Positions 14,881-32,500 of a DNA stretch of 64,000 bases are shown here, piece after piece. The DNA is from Trichoplax sp. H2. Taxonomy: Eukaryota > Placozoa > Uniplacotomia > Trichoplacea. Numbering within the stretch: the stretch's first letter is position 1; each line of letters begins with the position of its first letter. The stretch lies in the NCBI GenBank assembly GCA_003344405.1, contig NOWV01000001.1, positions 1,364,001 to 1,428,000 on the forward strand, in the 5' to 3' direction. The notes under the pieces were generated by a model that did not search any database, was not told where the DNA came from, and was given only the letters and a program-made list of their open reading frames with translations. Position numbers and translations under genes: made by a program.

Positions 14881-17546
14881 TCGACGGCATCTTAAAGTTA
14901 ATAGGAGAAGAAAATGAAAGAGAAAGCTAAAATAATACTTAAAGCCAAGTAGACTTAAAAAAATAACGTTGAAACTTTAATAATTACAATTATTATACTG
15001 TGATAATGATATATCCAACGATTTGTTAGCTAAAAATTGAAACAATTTTCGAATTTCTGAACATTCAATGTTTTGATGGTATTCCATTTTTTCGGCATCA
15101 AAACAAATTAAAGGAAAAAGTCATTTATTACCGTTGACGATTTAATAACTTTTCATATCTATATGGCTTCAGAAGTATAACTTTTTCCATACCCTATCCC
15201 GTCTAAACTTTGACATAAGCTTAGATGAATACATTGCAAAAGAACATTTCGATCAAGTTTAGCTTTTTAAAATTTTTAACCAATTTTCGTAACTTCGCTA
15301 TTTAACCCATTTATATTGCTTGATTTGCATTATTGAATTAGAAAAAGTATCAAGTATCACCCCCACGACAACAACATGAGAATGGCAAAACCTTGTGGAT
15401 AAATCTCAATTCATCCATATTTGTTTACTATCAATGTTTCAGAAAATGCGGATAAAGGATATATAAAATCAAGTTACTAATAATTTAGCAACTAACTTTA
15501 TTGATATTATTATTGCTCCTTTCTAATATAGAATCCATTCGATAATATTCTACAGTAAATTAACCTATAAATAGCTGGATTTAACTTGTACTATTACACA
15601 TAACATCTTTTCGCAAGCTTAATAGTAATATCATACCTTTAATTTGCCAGCTACATTTAGACTTATTCTACTCGTTTAACGCTTATTTCTATATTCAAGT
15701 AATACAATGAAAGATTATTGTAATAATAACTAGTAATATTTAGCTCTGATAATTTCAATATATGAGATGGATACATAAAGATGTTCATTGATGTAAAGCA
15801 AGACTAATGGAATAACAGGCAACTCTTGTTGTAATCAAATTGGATGTTAAAATTATGACCTCATTTAACTGCTAGTAACTTTCCGTAAATATCACCCTTC
15901 TACGCTTAGCCTATGTTTAACGAAGGAGTTGATAATTGCTAAAATAATACTACAGTAGTGCATCACAAAATAACAATTATAATTAGTTTCCATGTAAAGG
16001 TAATTATCTAAGTCTATCTATCATACTATATTGCTATCTAGGCTATTTTCCTTTAATGCTTGCTATGCACACGTATTAATTATTCATCAAAGATTCATAT
16101 TTTGCTGCTTACTTACGATACTCTCCACCTTTAATATATAGTTTTACAACTGTAACGCTTACTAATTCATTCGTTCATAAGTTATTAATTCATTTACTTC
16201 CAATTAATTAATTGTATCTGTGACATAATTACCCAAGTTGACTAGCCTAGATGGTATTACAGAAGATCTCATTAAATTAAATTTATATAAATATATATAT
16301 CTCGCATCATATATTAGAAGGTAGATTGTTGTAATACTAATCACCTGCAGTAAGTAGAAGCAGGGTTCTTGTTTAATCATGGCCTCATGATTAAAGAAGT
16401 GGCTTATCTTGATACGTATTTATAATAGTTAACGTGCAAAAGCGTTATTCATAGCTATACATTGCCCCATCCCCTGCAAGAAACTCATGTTACTCATCAT
16501 GTTACTTCATCATGATATGGATATATATATATATATTGTAACGAAGACAGCGATACTACTTTAATACATTAAATTTAAATCAGTTGTCATTTTCTAATAT
16601 AACATTTATTCGCTTAACTATGTAGATTCATTTGAGCAGCTATTTAATTACGGTAATACGGTATTATTTAGATATGCGCTGTTCTATTACTACTACTAAT
16701 TACTTCATTAAATATTAATTTATTGACGATAATTGGTATAAACTGTATGTATTCTACAGTTGCCTTTATCTACAATATATTTGATGTTATGATATAATTT
16801 ATGCAATTTCATTGATACTTATAACCGGCCTTTACAACATCTTTTGACACTGAATATTAAGACAGAGAAAAATGTATTCCTTCTTGCCAATATGGTATAG
16901 GTTATAATTATAGGTTTTCTCTCAAACCGATGAGAAAGCTATATATCAAAGATGAAAATAACAATAAAATGGAAATCTTTAACGAAATTATGGTCGATTA
17001 TTTGTATGTTTATGTGTAAAACTGCATCAATATAGTATAAAACCAATGTTTTAAATTTGTCTAGTTATCAACTGCTTAAGGTAGAGTAGAATAGTTTAAT
17101 ATTGTAAAATCCAAAGAGTTCGTGAATAATTGATAAGATTAATAGAAGCTCTATCTATAAACTCGTAAATACATACGAATGTTAAAACGTTTCAGTAAAT
17201 TGTAACATACAATAACGTTAAATTACTGTCAGGTAGATTTCTAAATGATCATAACAAGAAATCATGACAGTATAATTGCTTGCATCCTTTCTATGATAGT
17301 CCATTTTCATATACGAGTATTCAGAGAAAATTATAACTTTCTGCAGTATTTTAAACCATTTAAAATAAGTATATAATCACTAATTGATAAATTGATTGGG
17401 AATTTCGATTTATTTATACTTAAAGTCTTCTTTGTGAGGCTAAAGCTTACTTATGTCTATAGGTACAATATTAAATACGATAGTTAAAACACGTAGTTGC
17501 ACGTATTTGCTTTTAGTTTCATTCCCGCAGGAAAAAATGTTCGCCT
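14881..17546. other. Intergenic between convergent genes; nothing recognised
   Basis: AT-rich sequence between the 3' end of the RBM24/38-like gene (+) and the 3' end of the SelO gene (-). It presumably holds both 3' UTRs. A short (at)n run lies near 16520-16536. I see no open frame with splice support and no RNA gene. Confidence 0.5.
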
Positions 17547-20778
<3,232 letters not shown>

Positions 20779-23215
20779 GATTGGTTTATCTAGTACAAGA
20801 ACCACTATTTAATAATACAGCATACGATCTTCACCACTGGATTGAACTCATGACCATGATATAACCCTTAAAATAAGGATGTTCGTCAAGCACGTTGCTG
20901 ACGACACTTTAATGGATTCTAATGCCTTTTAATGTTGTACAGAATAGTCGCATGTGACAAAAGGGTCCTTCAACAGTGGTTAGATTATTATGATTTGCAG
21001 CGAATTCTTGCTAGCGTGAAGCTCGTAGGATAGTTATTGGAGTGATTCCAGTAGTCGTATGATTGATGATCCTTTGGTAATGATCAAAGTCTTTAAATTG
21101 TGTGGCTGTTTGACAAAGGAAGCTTTCTATAAGGCAGTTAGTTTACTATGATTTGAGATGAATGTTGGCCAATATTGTAAATTAGATTGGAAGTAATTTT
21201 CGCCATAGAAATTTGGTGCACGTAGTCATATGATGAATGATACTTTAGCAGCTATTTGACCAATAAGCCTCCACTGCTGTACACGCGGACAGACTCTTGC
21301 AAAATATGCGTACTCGCATAGTCAGTTTACTGTGATTTGATATGGATTCCGACTAGTGTCGTAGACTGATAATTATAATCGAATTGATTTACTTGGTAGA
21401 TAGTGCAATAAGCTTTCAAGTTCGTGAAGTTTAGCGATCTAGTCAGATTGGCAATTGCATGTTAGTATTTGCTCAAGATATCGAATAATGACTGGCAATG
21501 ATGATGATTTGGTTTAAAAATGGAAGGCAATTCCAACGTCAATATCTCTTAATCCCTTCAAAGGGTGAATTTTTGTCCTTTTTTCATGGCAGCCATCAGT
21601 GTAGGATCTACTGTGGGTATGTCCAGTATATTTATGATATGCTTGGCAATGTAGCCGTGGTGAAATTAGATACTTTCAAGCGATTGTATTATGAGCTGAT
21701 TGATGGATTTTATTCATTCATTCATTATCACTGCCAATATAGACGTGTTATCCCACATAACCATGGACAAGCGTCTCATCGGTTCATGAATTAAGCGAAA
21801 AATAAATGGAAACTCTTCCTTTCGAGTGATGCAGTGGAATCAAGGGGGGAGACGATATTTTCAGCACCGTTGTCAGTAGAGATAGCAATCAGAGATTTTT
21901 TATGGGCTGTATCTAGTAGCAACCATAGTGGTAGCTGGCTACTAAAAGGAGATCAATCGTCGAGATTGTGAGTAGAGTTGTCTCTTTGAGGTTCAAGCTT
22001 GAGGTTTATGCAAGGCATTCAAGGGATGAAATTCGATTGTGGGCGCTATCGTAAAGACTTTACAAGCTGGATACTAGTAACGAGTCCTTTGCTTTGGCTA
22101 ACTGATGCTATCGAACTCGAACCTTAATTTTAATTTTAAGGACTTGTTCTCTATTTCAACAGACTATGGACTTTACTGAGTACGGCGAGGAGCGAAACTG
22201 CTCGGTAGAATGTATAGTACAGTAGTATAGTAGACTTGTCGTCTATGACAGTACTGATTGTACTACTACTGCACCTGTAGTAACATTTCTAACTTCTTTT
22301 TCGAGCTTTTAGACAGCAAGAAAGAAATGACACTTCATTTTGCACAATAACCCTTGGCCAGAGCGTCCTCTAGCTATTTAGTTTGCTGGTAGTATTCAAG
22401 TTGGAAATTAATGTTAGATCATTTATTCATATCAGCAAACATGACAGATACATTGGCTAACTTTTCATCTACCCATTCATACAATCTTTAATATAGCTAT
22501 AGTGAATTCTAAAGGTACATCAAATAGTGGATAGATATATTTAAAAAGGAAAATAAACACCCCCAGGGTCTTTCGATGATTGCAAAGTGCTGGCATGAAA
22601 CAACTTGGATACTATATTAACTAGGATAAACTACCCAACTCTCTAACAAGGATTGATGACTGCCTACACATAAACTGTCATTTCCTTCTTGCTATGATTC
22701 AGTTTAAAATAGGAGTAGTTCGTTATTCAAGTAGGCAAATTCAAGGGATGACAATTTATTTGCTTACCGCTAGCTGATATCCCTGAGTGGCCATCATCAA
22801 AACGTTAACAATTCTTCAAAGTCCACGCTGATAGAAACGATAGAGTAGTGTTTAAATCAGCACAAACGCCATACAGTCAAAGGTAACTAACGCAAAACCC
22901 CTTCAATATCACAGGACAAACTATCACTTTGAGGACTGTCATAGAGCGCTGATACAGTCAACCCCAAGAAGAAAAGAAAGCGAATCCGTCCATCCGAACG
23001 TATGGCACGCATGCGTAATCGATCAAGCTCGCTGCTGCAATGCACTCCCCTGGCGAGCCGAGCAAACAAGTTTTTGTTCGATTGAGAATGATTAAACGCC
23101 AGCATCGATCATAAGCTATTGGATCCAAGTCTAGGATAAAAAAACAATTTTCTACCGATCGATTACGACCCGAAAGGAAAATATTTTATTCTTTGCATCC
23201 ATCAGGAGTAGCACG
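20779..23215. other. Divergent intergenic region, SelO (-) to membrane-protein gene (+)
   Basis: No gene seen. The open frame at 21498-21794 (+) has no recognisable motif and no splice partner. The last ~250 bases (22960-23215) are richer in G+C and CpG than their surroundings and lie just before the ATG at 23216, so they are the best candidate for the promoter and 5' UTR of that gene. Confidence 0.4.
20930..21370. repeat. Three diverged ~160-180 bp tandem copies
   Basis: The word 'gtttactatgatttgagatg' at about 21140 has diverged partners near 20984 and 21324. They are accompanied by 'gtagtcgtatgattgatgat' / 'gtagtcatatgatgaatgat' (about 21053 and 21222). Spacings are ~158 and ~183 bp. The repeat is old and eroded. 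Confidence 0.5.
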
Positions 23216-26200
23216 ATGGCGACATTAATCCAAATTTTTATGTACGGATGCTTGATATGTGGCTTAGTGACCGCAGCCATGACGGGGATTACCTTTTGGC
23301 TACAGGTGCACGAATTAACACTCTTGATCGTGTTATGCATCGGATCAGCAACGGTAAGTCATCATCATCAATCCCATCTTTACCTTAGTACAGTAGATAG
23401 AATATCATCCATGGACTCTAATATTGATCCAACCCAGTCAATTTTCCTTCGATTGTATCGTTGTGCAAGCGATGATCTTTCCTTGATAAGGGAGGGATGA
23501 TTTTGTATCGTTGCGCAGAAAGATCAACATTAATCAAGTTAGAATGATGACAGTAGAATTAGATAATATTATTATTATTATTATTATTTTTACCCCGGAA
23601 AAACGCTATCGCTCCCCCTCTTTCCGCCATTCGCTACGGGTAGGATCGCGCCTATTCTTGTCCAGAAGCATGCGATCTTTCCTCGTTGATAGGCTATCAT
23701 GAAGAACGTTGATTGCGTATCCATTTCAGGATACTTTCAATTGTAGGAGTAAATAGACCGACTTGACGATGCAGTATAGACTGACTTACTGTATCCGTAG
23801 GCCAGTAGGTTGCTTTATCTATCAAAATTTCACCCCTTTTCCATCCTCGACTTGTCGTACTGTAGCATGATCAAACTCTACGCCGATTGATATCAACATA
23901 TCGGATATGGAAAGTCCTTACTGATGGACAATCTATCCTCAACTCCTGGCTTCCCTTTTTTGTCGACACTTGTCAAAAATTCAATGATGAAATTAACGTT
24001 CTTTCGCGTGCAGTGGCACATCGATTGATTAGACAAATTTTTCAATCTCCTTAACGGCGATTACAATTGAGATTCCTGTAGCAATTATAGCAGCTACTGC
24101 TTTTACAATCATTCCCAACCCACTCTTTATTCCTTGTCTGATTCCATTGCATGCCATTGCAATAGACGAAGTAATCAACAACATCTAATTGATTGTCATC
24201 ACCATCAGGAGTAGATAGTTTACAGTGCTATTAATACAACTCAAGTTAAACTACTGTACTTTACTGTACAGTGTACAGTAGAGATCTTTTGAACGGTTTG
24301 AACAAGTCATCGCGCGAACTGATTGCTACAACATTAACCAATATTATTCCTCTCTTCCATTTCATCCTATTGCAATCTAGACCATGTTAGCCGCATACTA
24401 ATGGACAAAAATCACAAAATAGCATGCATTGGATTCAATTTCAAGTTGGGATCGTATGATCCTCAAGTTGAAAATCAACTTCATCTCTTTTCAATGATTC
24501 GGCTAACGTGTTGCATCAAATTTAAATACATCGTAAAATATCGCTTACTATCGGCTATTTTTTAGATAATACATTCTTACATTAGATACAGAGGTTGATA
24601 AAAAAATACTACAGTAGATAACTCATTGTATATTATCATCGAGCCATCATCTCATTATTCGCTGTAACTAAAAAAATAACGATTAGTTTAATTAATTAAA
24701 TGCAACTACTGTATATGAATGTTTTCAGGGCATGTCTATTTCTTTTTTTTGTTTTATATCAGTCTACTGTATTATGAGAATCATCGTTCATCTGCTCTTC
24801 ATGAATGAAGAATGAAAATGACATGTTGCTAACTTGATTTTAACATGGCGCCTACTTGTACCTAGACTGGCAAATTCACAGCTCAAGTTCTACTAATCAG
24901 TTTTACAATTCATCTTAAATAGAAGAAAAAAAAAAATCAGTGAGTTGTTACTATCACGTTGGGTGCCGTTGTAAAAATATTCTTTGTTGTATTGAGAGCG
25001 CCCATGTTGAATGCATTATCACTATCCACATTCTCTTACTTTATTCTACTTTCTTTCGACAATTTCTCATAGCAATATTTCCATGCTATCATTAAGATCC
25101 TTCATTTTTTGAAGAATGACCTAAATCATATTCATCAATAGATCGTATGGATGCACCGATCTTTATCATTGATTATAATCCACAATGGATATATTCAGCA
25201 CAGCATAAGCTTGCTTCATTTAATCATAATTTCATGCAGATTGATGTGGTAGAAGATTGACAATATTTATGTCGAAATACGTAGTGTCTAGTGATCAAGC
25301 ATTTCGTGGGCAATGGTTTGCCCATAACCCAAGTTTAATAGCTATCGTCAACGACATTAGCTTTATCAAGGTCGATCTTTGAAGGTGGCTCGATGACGCC
25401 TTTTGTGTTGAATGAGTTATTACAAATGGAATTTTTCCTAATCATGGTCTTGATTATTGAAAGGAATAACTTTTAGTTTCATTTTTTACTGCTAGTATCG
25501 ACAGTGATTAAAAAAATTAATCCTACCGAAAAATGGAAAAGTGGTAGGAAAATCGGCATATCCCTTTGATCAATTAATGATTGCTATCGTTTGAATCCCA
25601 AATTTATATTGCATATTAAGGTGATAAAATGACGTCTAGCGTTTGTATAGTTAAACAAAGAAAATCATTCATCTAAACAGTCGTTATGATGGCAATTTTT
25701 TTTTTCTCATGACGAGAATCAAATTGTATATTCCTCTAAATCGATTTTTATGACATTGTAGCTTGTAGCTACAGTATCTTGCTCAATGGACATGCGATGG
25801 AGCTAGCATAGATTGATAATAGAGTCTCCGTAGAGTTCTTTAACTCATCATTATTCTGCTGGTGAAGAAAGGGAAACAACAACAAGTTTAAACAAATAGA
25901 AAAATATGTTTAGTCATCAGCTATCAAGTTATGATAATTAATTAATATACAGTGTAATCCATTATCGTCCAAATTGCAAATTGTGTTACATTGAGTAGAG
26001 AGGAACAAATTAAACAATACTGTAATCAGCAATTAGCATCTATAAATTGTATCCGGGCTATTCCAGACATATTCTCCACAGCAGTAGTCATGGCCCATTC
26101 GTTGCATGTCTTCTAGGCGGCCATAGCTATAGGGCTACAGTGGAGGGGCTTTAATCAAAGAAGAGTGAAAAAAAAGTGGTTAACAGTAATGTATTACCTC

Positions 26201-29200
26201 GTTGTCATGGGGGATTATTTTATCCATTTCGTTTTGTACTCTTATTAGAAAGACATGGTCCAGTGAGTACCGGAGTAAGAAGTATTTGGTTGAAATAGTC
26301 CAATGATAGAAATATTGGCAAGAGCATAAAATCTGTCTAGTCCATGATATAACACACGGCCACGGTTAATTAATTAAACTTACTGAAAAAAAATGGCCTT
26401 TGAAAAGGCATTTTTTTTCTTTCATGGACGGAGGGATAAAAAAGATTTCCAATATAATATGAATTTTTATTGTTTCAAATCTGCACAGGGGAAATTAAGC
26501 TAGAAAAGACAATTATTTGCACCTTTCGGTGATGTTATGTTTTACTTTGCATGAGTTAACTTGAATACTAGGCTTTTTATCCAATCTAGAATGATGATAA
26601 TTTACTGTTTAAACTATGTTCATCATAGATTTTTCTCACCATCATGAAAAAGATACTATAATACAATAAGACGATCCTCTACAGATTTTATCCCATTGAT
26701 TTCCATTACATGATATATTGACAATTATCCACAGGATGACCTAGTGAGGAGCTGGTAATTAATTAATCTACATTACGCCATTGAATGCATACATACAATA
26801 ACGTATAAAATCATCACAAATAGAGATTGAAAACACTACTATAATTACAATCATTCCCAAGTAGCTGGCTTAAAGAAATGGACTAAATCAATGAACCACA
26901 ATATTAAGTTGGAACATTGTCAAAGTGGTTCATGAAATATTATTGTCTTGCTTACCATTTTTTGTAATAGTGCCAAGAATGAATAAAAATTCAATTCTCT
27001 ACATAATTAAAATAATTAAAACTAATATCAGAGCTGACTCTGTTTTTTTATCGATTATTTCTTTTGTGCAATAACATCGAAATTGACATGTTGACTAGTA
27101 TTGGATAGACATTAATCCTGCCATTGAAGTAATAGACTATATTATTCCTACTATTTTTTTGCATAACTATGTTGAAGGCTTGAACCATGGACGAGCTCAC
27201 TCTCCGGTTGATCCCATTGCTTGAATCCTATTTGAGTCGTTTACCTAATGGAAACTTTTTCACAGCATCTTGTAATACTACATTTATGATATCAAGAGAT
27301 GTCAATTTATAACTCAGCCCTGAAAATATAGTCTATTAGTTATTTTTAAAAGATATTGACTAGAACGAAATAGAGTTTGAGCATTTTATAATTGAAAGAA
27401 ATATATTCTATCAATGTTGAAGTTGTTCTATGTTTAACATTCTTGTTGAATTTAGCAATTGTTATGAATTTCATTAGTGCCTACGTACCAATCGCTTTTA
27501 ATGAATAACACGCTAATCCATTTTACCTTTTATTTCAATCTAGATCATTTTATCATCCTTTTTGAGTCCTTTTATTATCAAGTTACTTAAACATAGGGCT
27601 GGATACCTAGCGGTAAGCCGATCCTAACATTACTGTAGCAAAGTACTCAGATATTGTCCAAATACGTAACATGATTAATTTAATTTAATATTATTAAATT
27701 GGATTACTTTTGCTTGATGCTTACTAGAACTATTACAGTTTATTATAGTTAACACCATAATTACGATAGAGCAACATGGTAAGGTATCAATGAGCGTTAC
27801 TAGAGTATTTTTTTGCTTATTTCTTGCAGCTAACTAGTATATAATGAAGAAATATTACTAGATATTCATCATTCGTCATGATAGAATCGCGATCAAGCAT
27901 TTACAAAGATTTACCGTATAATCAACACCTTTATGCTATATTTTGTTTCTACATTTGTTAAGAGTTAAATCGTGTCTTCTGATGGAACACGGAACAATTA
28001 TCTACAATTACATGATTCATCTTCTTCCTGTTTGTACATAAATAATTCTATTATTTATGTATCATAAGATTTAAAATCAATTTCTAGATGCAGTATTAAT
28101 AATATAACTTTGATGACGATGTACTACATTCTATTTCGCCTAGCTTAGCTTAAATAGCCCACTCAAGTGCAACTTCAATATTTAGATTGGAATACTATCT
28201 TATCCTAAAATTTAGATATAGCTGCCTATTTAGTTCCACTGTCACTGACGTAAATCAACAGATCTAGTCAATGATATATTGTAGTGGACGTATTATTTTT
28301 ACATCATGTAGTCATCTGTCAATGTAGTCATATACGGTAGTCAATGCATTTATACTCGTATTCGCATTAAATTTATTTCTTACTATTATTAACTTCAAGT
28401 GAGTTATTTGATGAGTTGTGAACAAGCTATGTCACCGCCATCGATGCTAACATTTATTTCTTACAGTGAATAACGTCAAGTGAATTATAAGATGTAGTTT
28501 GTTCACAAACTGTATAAGAAGTGCTAGGCACACACAGCTCTACTATATATACATATTACATATATGTAAGAATATATTTACGTAAAATGCCCGATATTCT
28601 CTGAATATTGTAAAGGTATTGTAAATAATTTTGGTGAATTGGCAATCGCTAACATATTCACGCTGTATTTCTAGGTTGCAGCTAGATTGGCCTTTCCAAT
28701 ACTAACTATTGCGGCTATCATAACAACGTTGGTTATTGAATCTCTTAGCCTCTTTTCGCCATGGCGTTCACCCAGAAATATTATATCAGTCGTGTATTTG
28801 GTGTTTGCAGTCATAGCTGCTGCTTTACATTTCCGACTAGCTTATTCCATGTTTGGAAAAGGCTTTGATACGGAAACGGTATAATAATATCTCGAATAAT
28901 TATTTTAATGTAATATTTATCACTAGTTGTAGTAGTAATAGCTGTAGATAATGTCGATATTGCTTGGATAAATTTAGTATGATAAACTATATAGCAATAC
29001 TAAATGTACAAATCTCTTAAAACACTAAGTATATAGTTTTGGCTGCTCTTAATTTCAATAAGTGAATAACATATAAATTACGGTAGTTGATGAATTACGA
29101 TTAGAAAACTTTTAATTATTATTTCTTTATAGCCACATAATTTGATTTTGATACGAAAAGTCTTTATAATTACAGTATGTATTATAATATTAGAAATAAA

Positions 29201-31216
29201 AGATGAGCTGGAACGTCTATAGTACACTAGTTAGATCATTTTCTTGTTGTATTGTCATTAACACGGTCGATAAGAATATTTTTTCTTCGTACATATACGT
29301 AAATTTCTAACATAATTAATCTTAAAATTTTCTCGTTATAGTACGCAATTGATAAAGAAGAATCGGATAAAATTGATAACGTTATACTAAGACGTCAATA
29401 TCAAGCAAATGTTGGCCACCCTGAGTACATTGTTACATATGGACAGAATGATAGCGAAAGTGGCTATATACCAAATCAGGAAGGCATCGATTCTAATCTT
29501 GTGATTCATCTAGGAGATGCTATTTATCGATATGAACGTAATGCAAGTAAAGAAACTATGAGCCTTGGCTCTTTGTCTAACGCAAACGTAGAGGATCGAC
29601 GAAGCTACGTTAGTGGACCAATGGTAGCATATTCCAATAGTAGTCTCAACTTAATAGGTTCACAAAGCCGGCCAAATGTTAAAAATAAGATTCAATCTGT
29701 AAGTAATACTAGCTTGCGTACAGTTGATAGTTTGGCTAGTTCACAATCATCCTTTTTTGGCCGATCAAATGGAGCTGTTACTGAAGCAGTAGTGGTATGC
29801 GAGTACAACGGGCTTCAGAAAAATGCGACTTCGAATAGTATTGACAGATCTGATCAAAGGAAAGCTCAGTCAAGTGGAGAAGCAGCTACTGCAAACAAAA
29901 ATAAAAGACAATCTAGTAAACTCAACAATCAACGTGAAAATATACCAAAGAACAATACTAATAATGAAGGTGTGCGTGTTATTTCTAATAAAGTGCAAAA
30001 TCAAGAAAGAAATACCGCGGTAAGCGAGGTAGCGACTTCTAATTATGCTGTATGCCATTCCAGAGGCAGTCTGAATGCATTGGGCAGCAAAGATAGCTTA
30101 GTAGACCAAGTCGAAAAACAGCGCACATCGAGCCGTGATGGTACATTAGAATTTCAAGGTGTACGGAAAGCCAATAGTAAGAGTAGCTTAGTGGATCAGT
30201 GGCGATCAGGTAATAGCAGTGAAAGCTTGCATTCCACTAAGAGGCGTGCTAGTCGTGATAGCAATGCTAGCAACCACCTCGTCACTAGCGACGGTGTTGG
30301 TTATAATCAGGGACAAGCAATTACAAATACGCTGTCGACAAACGATCAAGCAGCTATTTATGAACCTTTAATGAGTACTCCCATAAGTGACAATAGTAAC
30401 GTACCGTTGAGCGAATACCCTGATCATAATATGAAGAAATTTAGTGACTTTATAAACCAGGGAAAGTATAATACTCAACCGAGCTCAACTAACAATCCCA
30501 GTAGCTCCAATCAACCAGAAATAACTCAGCCTGTGAATGTAGTAGCTTCAACTTCAAAACCAGTCGAAAGTGTTATTAATGCTCAGCACAGAGACAAAAA
30601 TGAACGACCACTTTCTGCTGACGTTGTTAACTTAAGACATGATGCAAAGCAAAAGCAAGGAAATGTTGTAATTGCACCTAGTATTGGTGTTGGCCAGCAA
30701 CCCCGAGCATCCGATACTTATTCAGTGGTATCAAATGCGAGCTTAGAGATGCCTTGGCTAGGAAACGGAGGTGGTCAACGCGACAGCATTTATTGCAATC
30801 CTGATACTGCAACATTACGTAATGCTAGAGATAGATTTAAATTAGCCGATAGATTGTATAATGATTTGAAAAAGATGCACAAAATTGAAGAAGATGCAGT
30901 TATTGCGGTTATCAAAGAGTACAAAGATATTATCCCTGTGTTAGGCGAAAAACATCAAAATCTCCGTGGCAAGGTCTATTGTAGAATCGCAAGGGTCTAC
31001 TACAACTATTTAAAGAAAGAAGAAATCGCTGGTAAATATGCGCAGAACTCGTTGCAGTTGGCACCTGAGAATAGTCAATCTGAAGTATGGTATAAAGAAG
31101 CCCAAGATATTCTACGTAAAGTTAAGCGTAAGGAAGAATGGCAAGACAGCATTAAAAGGAACCGATTAAGTAAATTAAGTGATACCGCAGATACGAAGTA
31201 TTATTATACGCCATAG
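23216..31216 (+). CDS. Four-helix membrane protein with long Ser/Asn-rich tail and C-terminal TPR-like module, 3 exons
   Basis: Exons 23216-23353, 28675-28878, 29342-31216; all junctions phase 0; 738 aa. I do not recognise an orthologue. The N-terminal ~105 residues hold about four hydrophobic segments (roughly 5-29, 33-48, 51-73, 83-105); the middle two are almost continuous across the exon 1/2 junction. A loop with SPWRSPRN separates the last two. Residues ~115-600 are polar and low-complexity, rich in Ser, Asn, Gln and Asp with many SxxS and RRAS-like sites, so probably a disordered cytosolic tail. Residues ~606-712 form an all-helical module: YKDIIPVL, then CRIARVYYNYL, then YAQNSLQLAPE, then WYKEAQDILRKV. 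The same module occurs five times in the next gene (34807-37530). Intron 1 is 5.3 kb, so I may have missed an extra in-phase exon there. Function is unknown; a membrane-anchored scaffold is only a guess. Confidence 0.75.
23354..28674 (+). other. 5.3-kb intron of the membrane-protein gene
   Basis: Begins with GTAAGT and ends at a CTAG acceptor, and is phase 0 at both ends. It contains a palindromic TACTGTAC-type cluster at about 24251-24285 and scattered short repeats near 28370-28500. I found no open frame with convincing splice sites. A long intron next to a hydrophobic junction leaves room for an undetected small exon. Confidence 0.5.
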
Positions 31217-32500
31217 TTATTGGGTATTAATGGCCATATTTATATAAGATATGAAAGGAAGGCATTGAGGGTGGAAAGACTGTACTGTATAATATCAGGT
31301 CATTTTCTTCTATATCTAACTGTAAGAGTTATTGTTTAAACTAGTCATGGATTGACTGAGTGATTTTATTGAATTCACTGTAATAAAGATTTTAGAGAAC
31401 ATAGGCTGTAATTTTGTGAATAATTGATCCAATCTGTAACTATGGCTAAGGAAATGAGAGATTTTATTCTATTACAACTGTTATTGTGTAATATGTGATA
31501 TTAGTACTTGCGCGTATGTAGTGTTGCTATTATTCCAGGTCGTAAGATATCCAGATTCTTGACTGATGGTGAAATTTCAACTTATCGGTCATTGAAGTAT
31601 GTGCATTTTTGGCGTATAGTTATGCAATGAGCCAGTAGAAGCCATGTTAATATATAAAATGTATATCTATACATGTAAAAATAATATATATGTATGCGTT
31701 TGTTACTTAGATGATTGAAGGTCAATTGATCTCATCGCCATTATCACTCATTTCAATATTATTAATGTGTATTTTTGTTACAAATAAACATCCTAAGATT
31801 ATCACCTTTACAGTCTGGATTGACTACTCACTTCTGTTTATTATAATTGAGCGATTGTAAAATTGTTGTGATTATGTAGATCACAAATATACGATTCTAC
31901 AAGGAAATAACTGTACACTTTTATCTAACCTGTCATAATTCATTTAGATATTCGGTTGGGAAACAGTATTTATCCGATATAAACGTCGTGCCTTGCAGTT
32001 TTTATTTACTGCATTTCGATGTTACTTTTTTATTGAGGAATTTTGTTTGAGTAAGAAAAGAGTTGTTTTTTCAGATTAAATCATGATTGTTGATACTTAG
32101 TTATTCTTCAACATTTCATTTAGATCGAATAAAATCAACGAAATACCACGCAATAGTTGTCGTTTTATGGATTAATATGATGTTATGGATAGTAATATAC
32201 AATCTTTGTATATTGTCAAATCTACAGTACATCGAGTGCAGCTTATATGATGTTAGCATACAGTAAAGTATGTTCATATGAACATTTTTTAAAATCAAAA
32301 TTACTTGAGATAAATGATTGGCGATAGCTTTACCAACGATTAACAAAGGCCATGGTTAAGTTTTTTTCACAATGGCTTTTTTTATTAACCTAAAGAGTCC
32401 AAAATTAGAACATTTATGACGACAATAAATTATATTTATAGCACTCATTATCATATAATTAGTACCATTATAACTTCATCAAGTGCAAAATGCGACATTT
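31217..32500. other. 3' flank of the membrane-protein gene; nothing recognised
   Basis: AT-rich, with many stop codons in all frames. It probably holds the 3' UTR. The minus-strand open frame at 32116-32346 has no motif I recognise. Confidence 0.4.

Noticed and set aside
20820-20870. tRNA-like B-box (GAGTTCAATCC on the minus strand)
   Set aside because: No matching A-box, no acceptor stem and no cloverleaf could be drawn; may be chance or a SINE relic.
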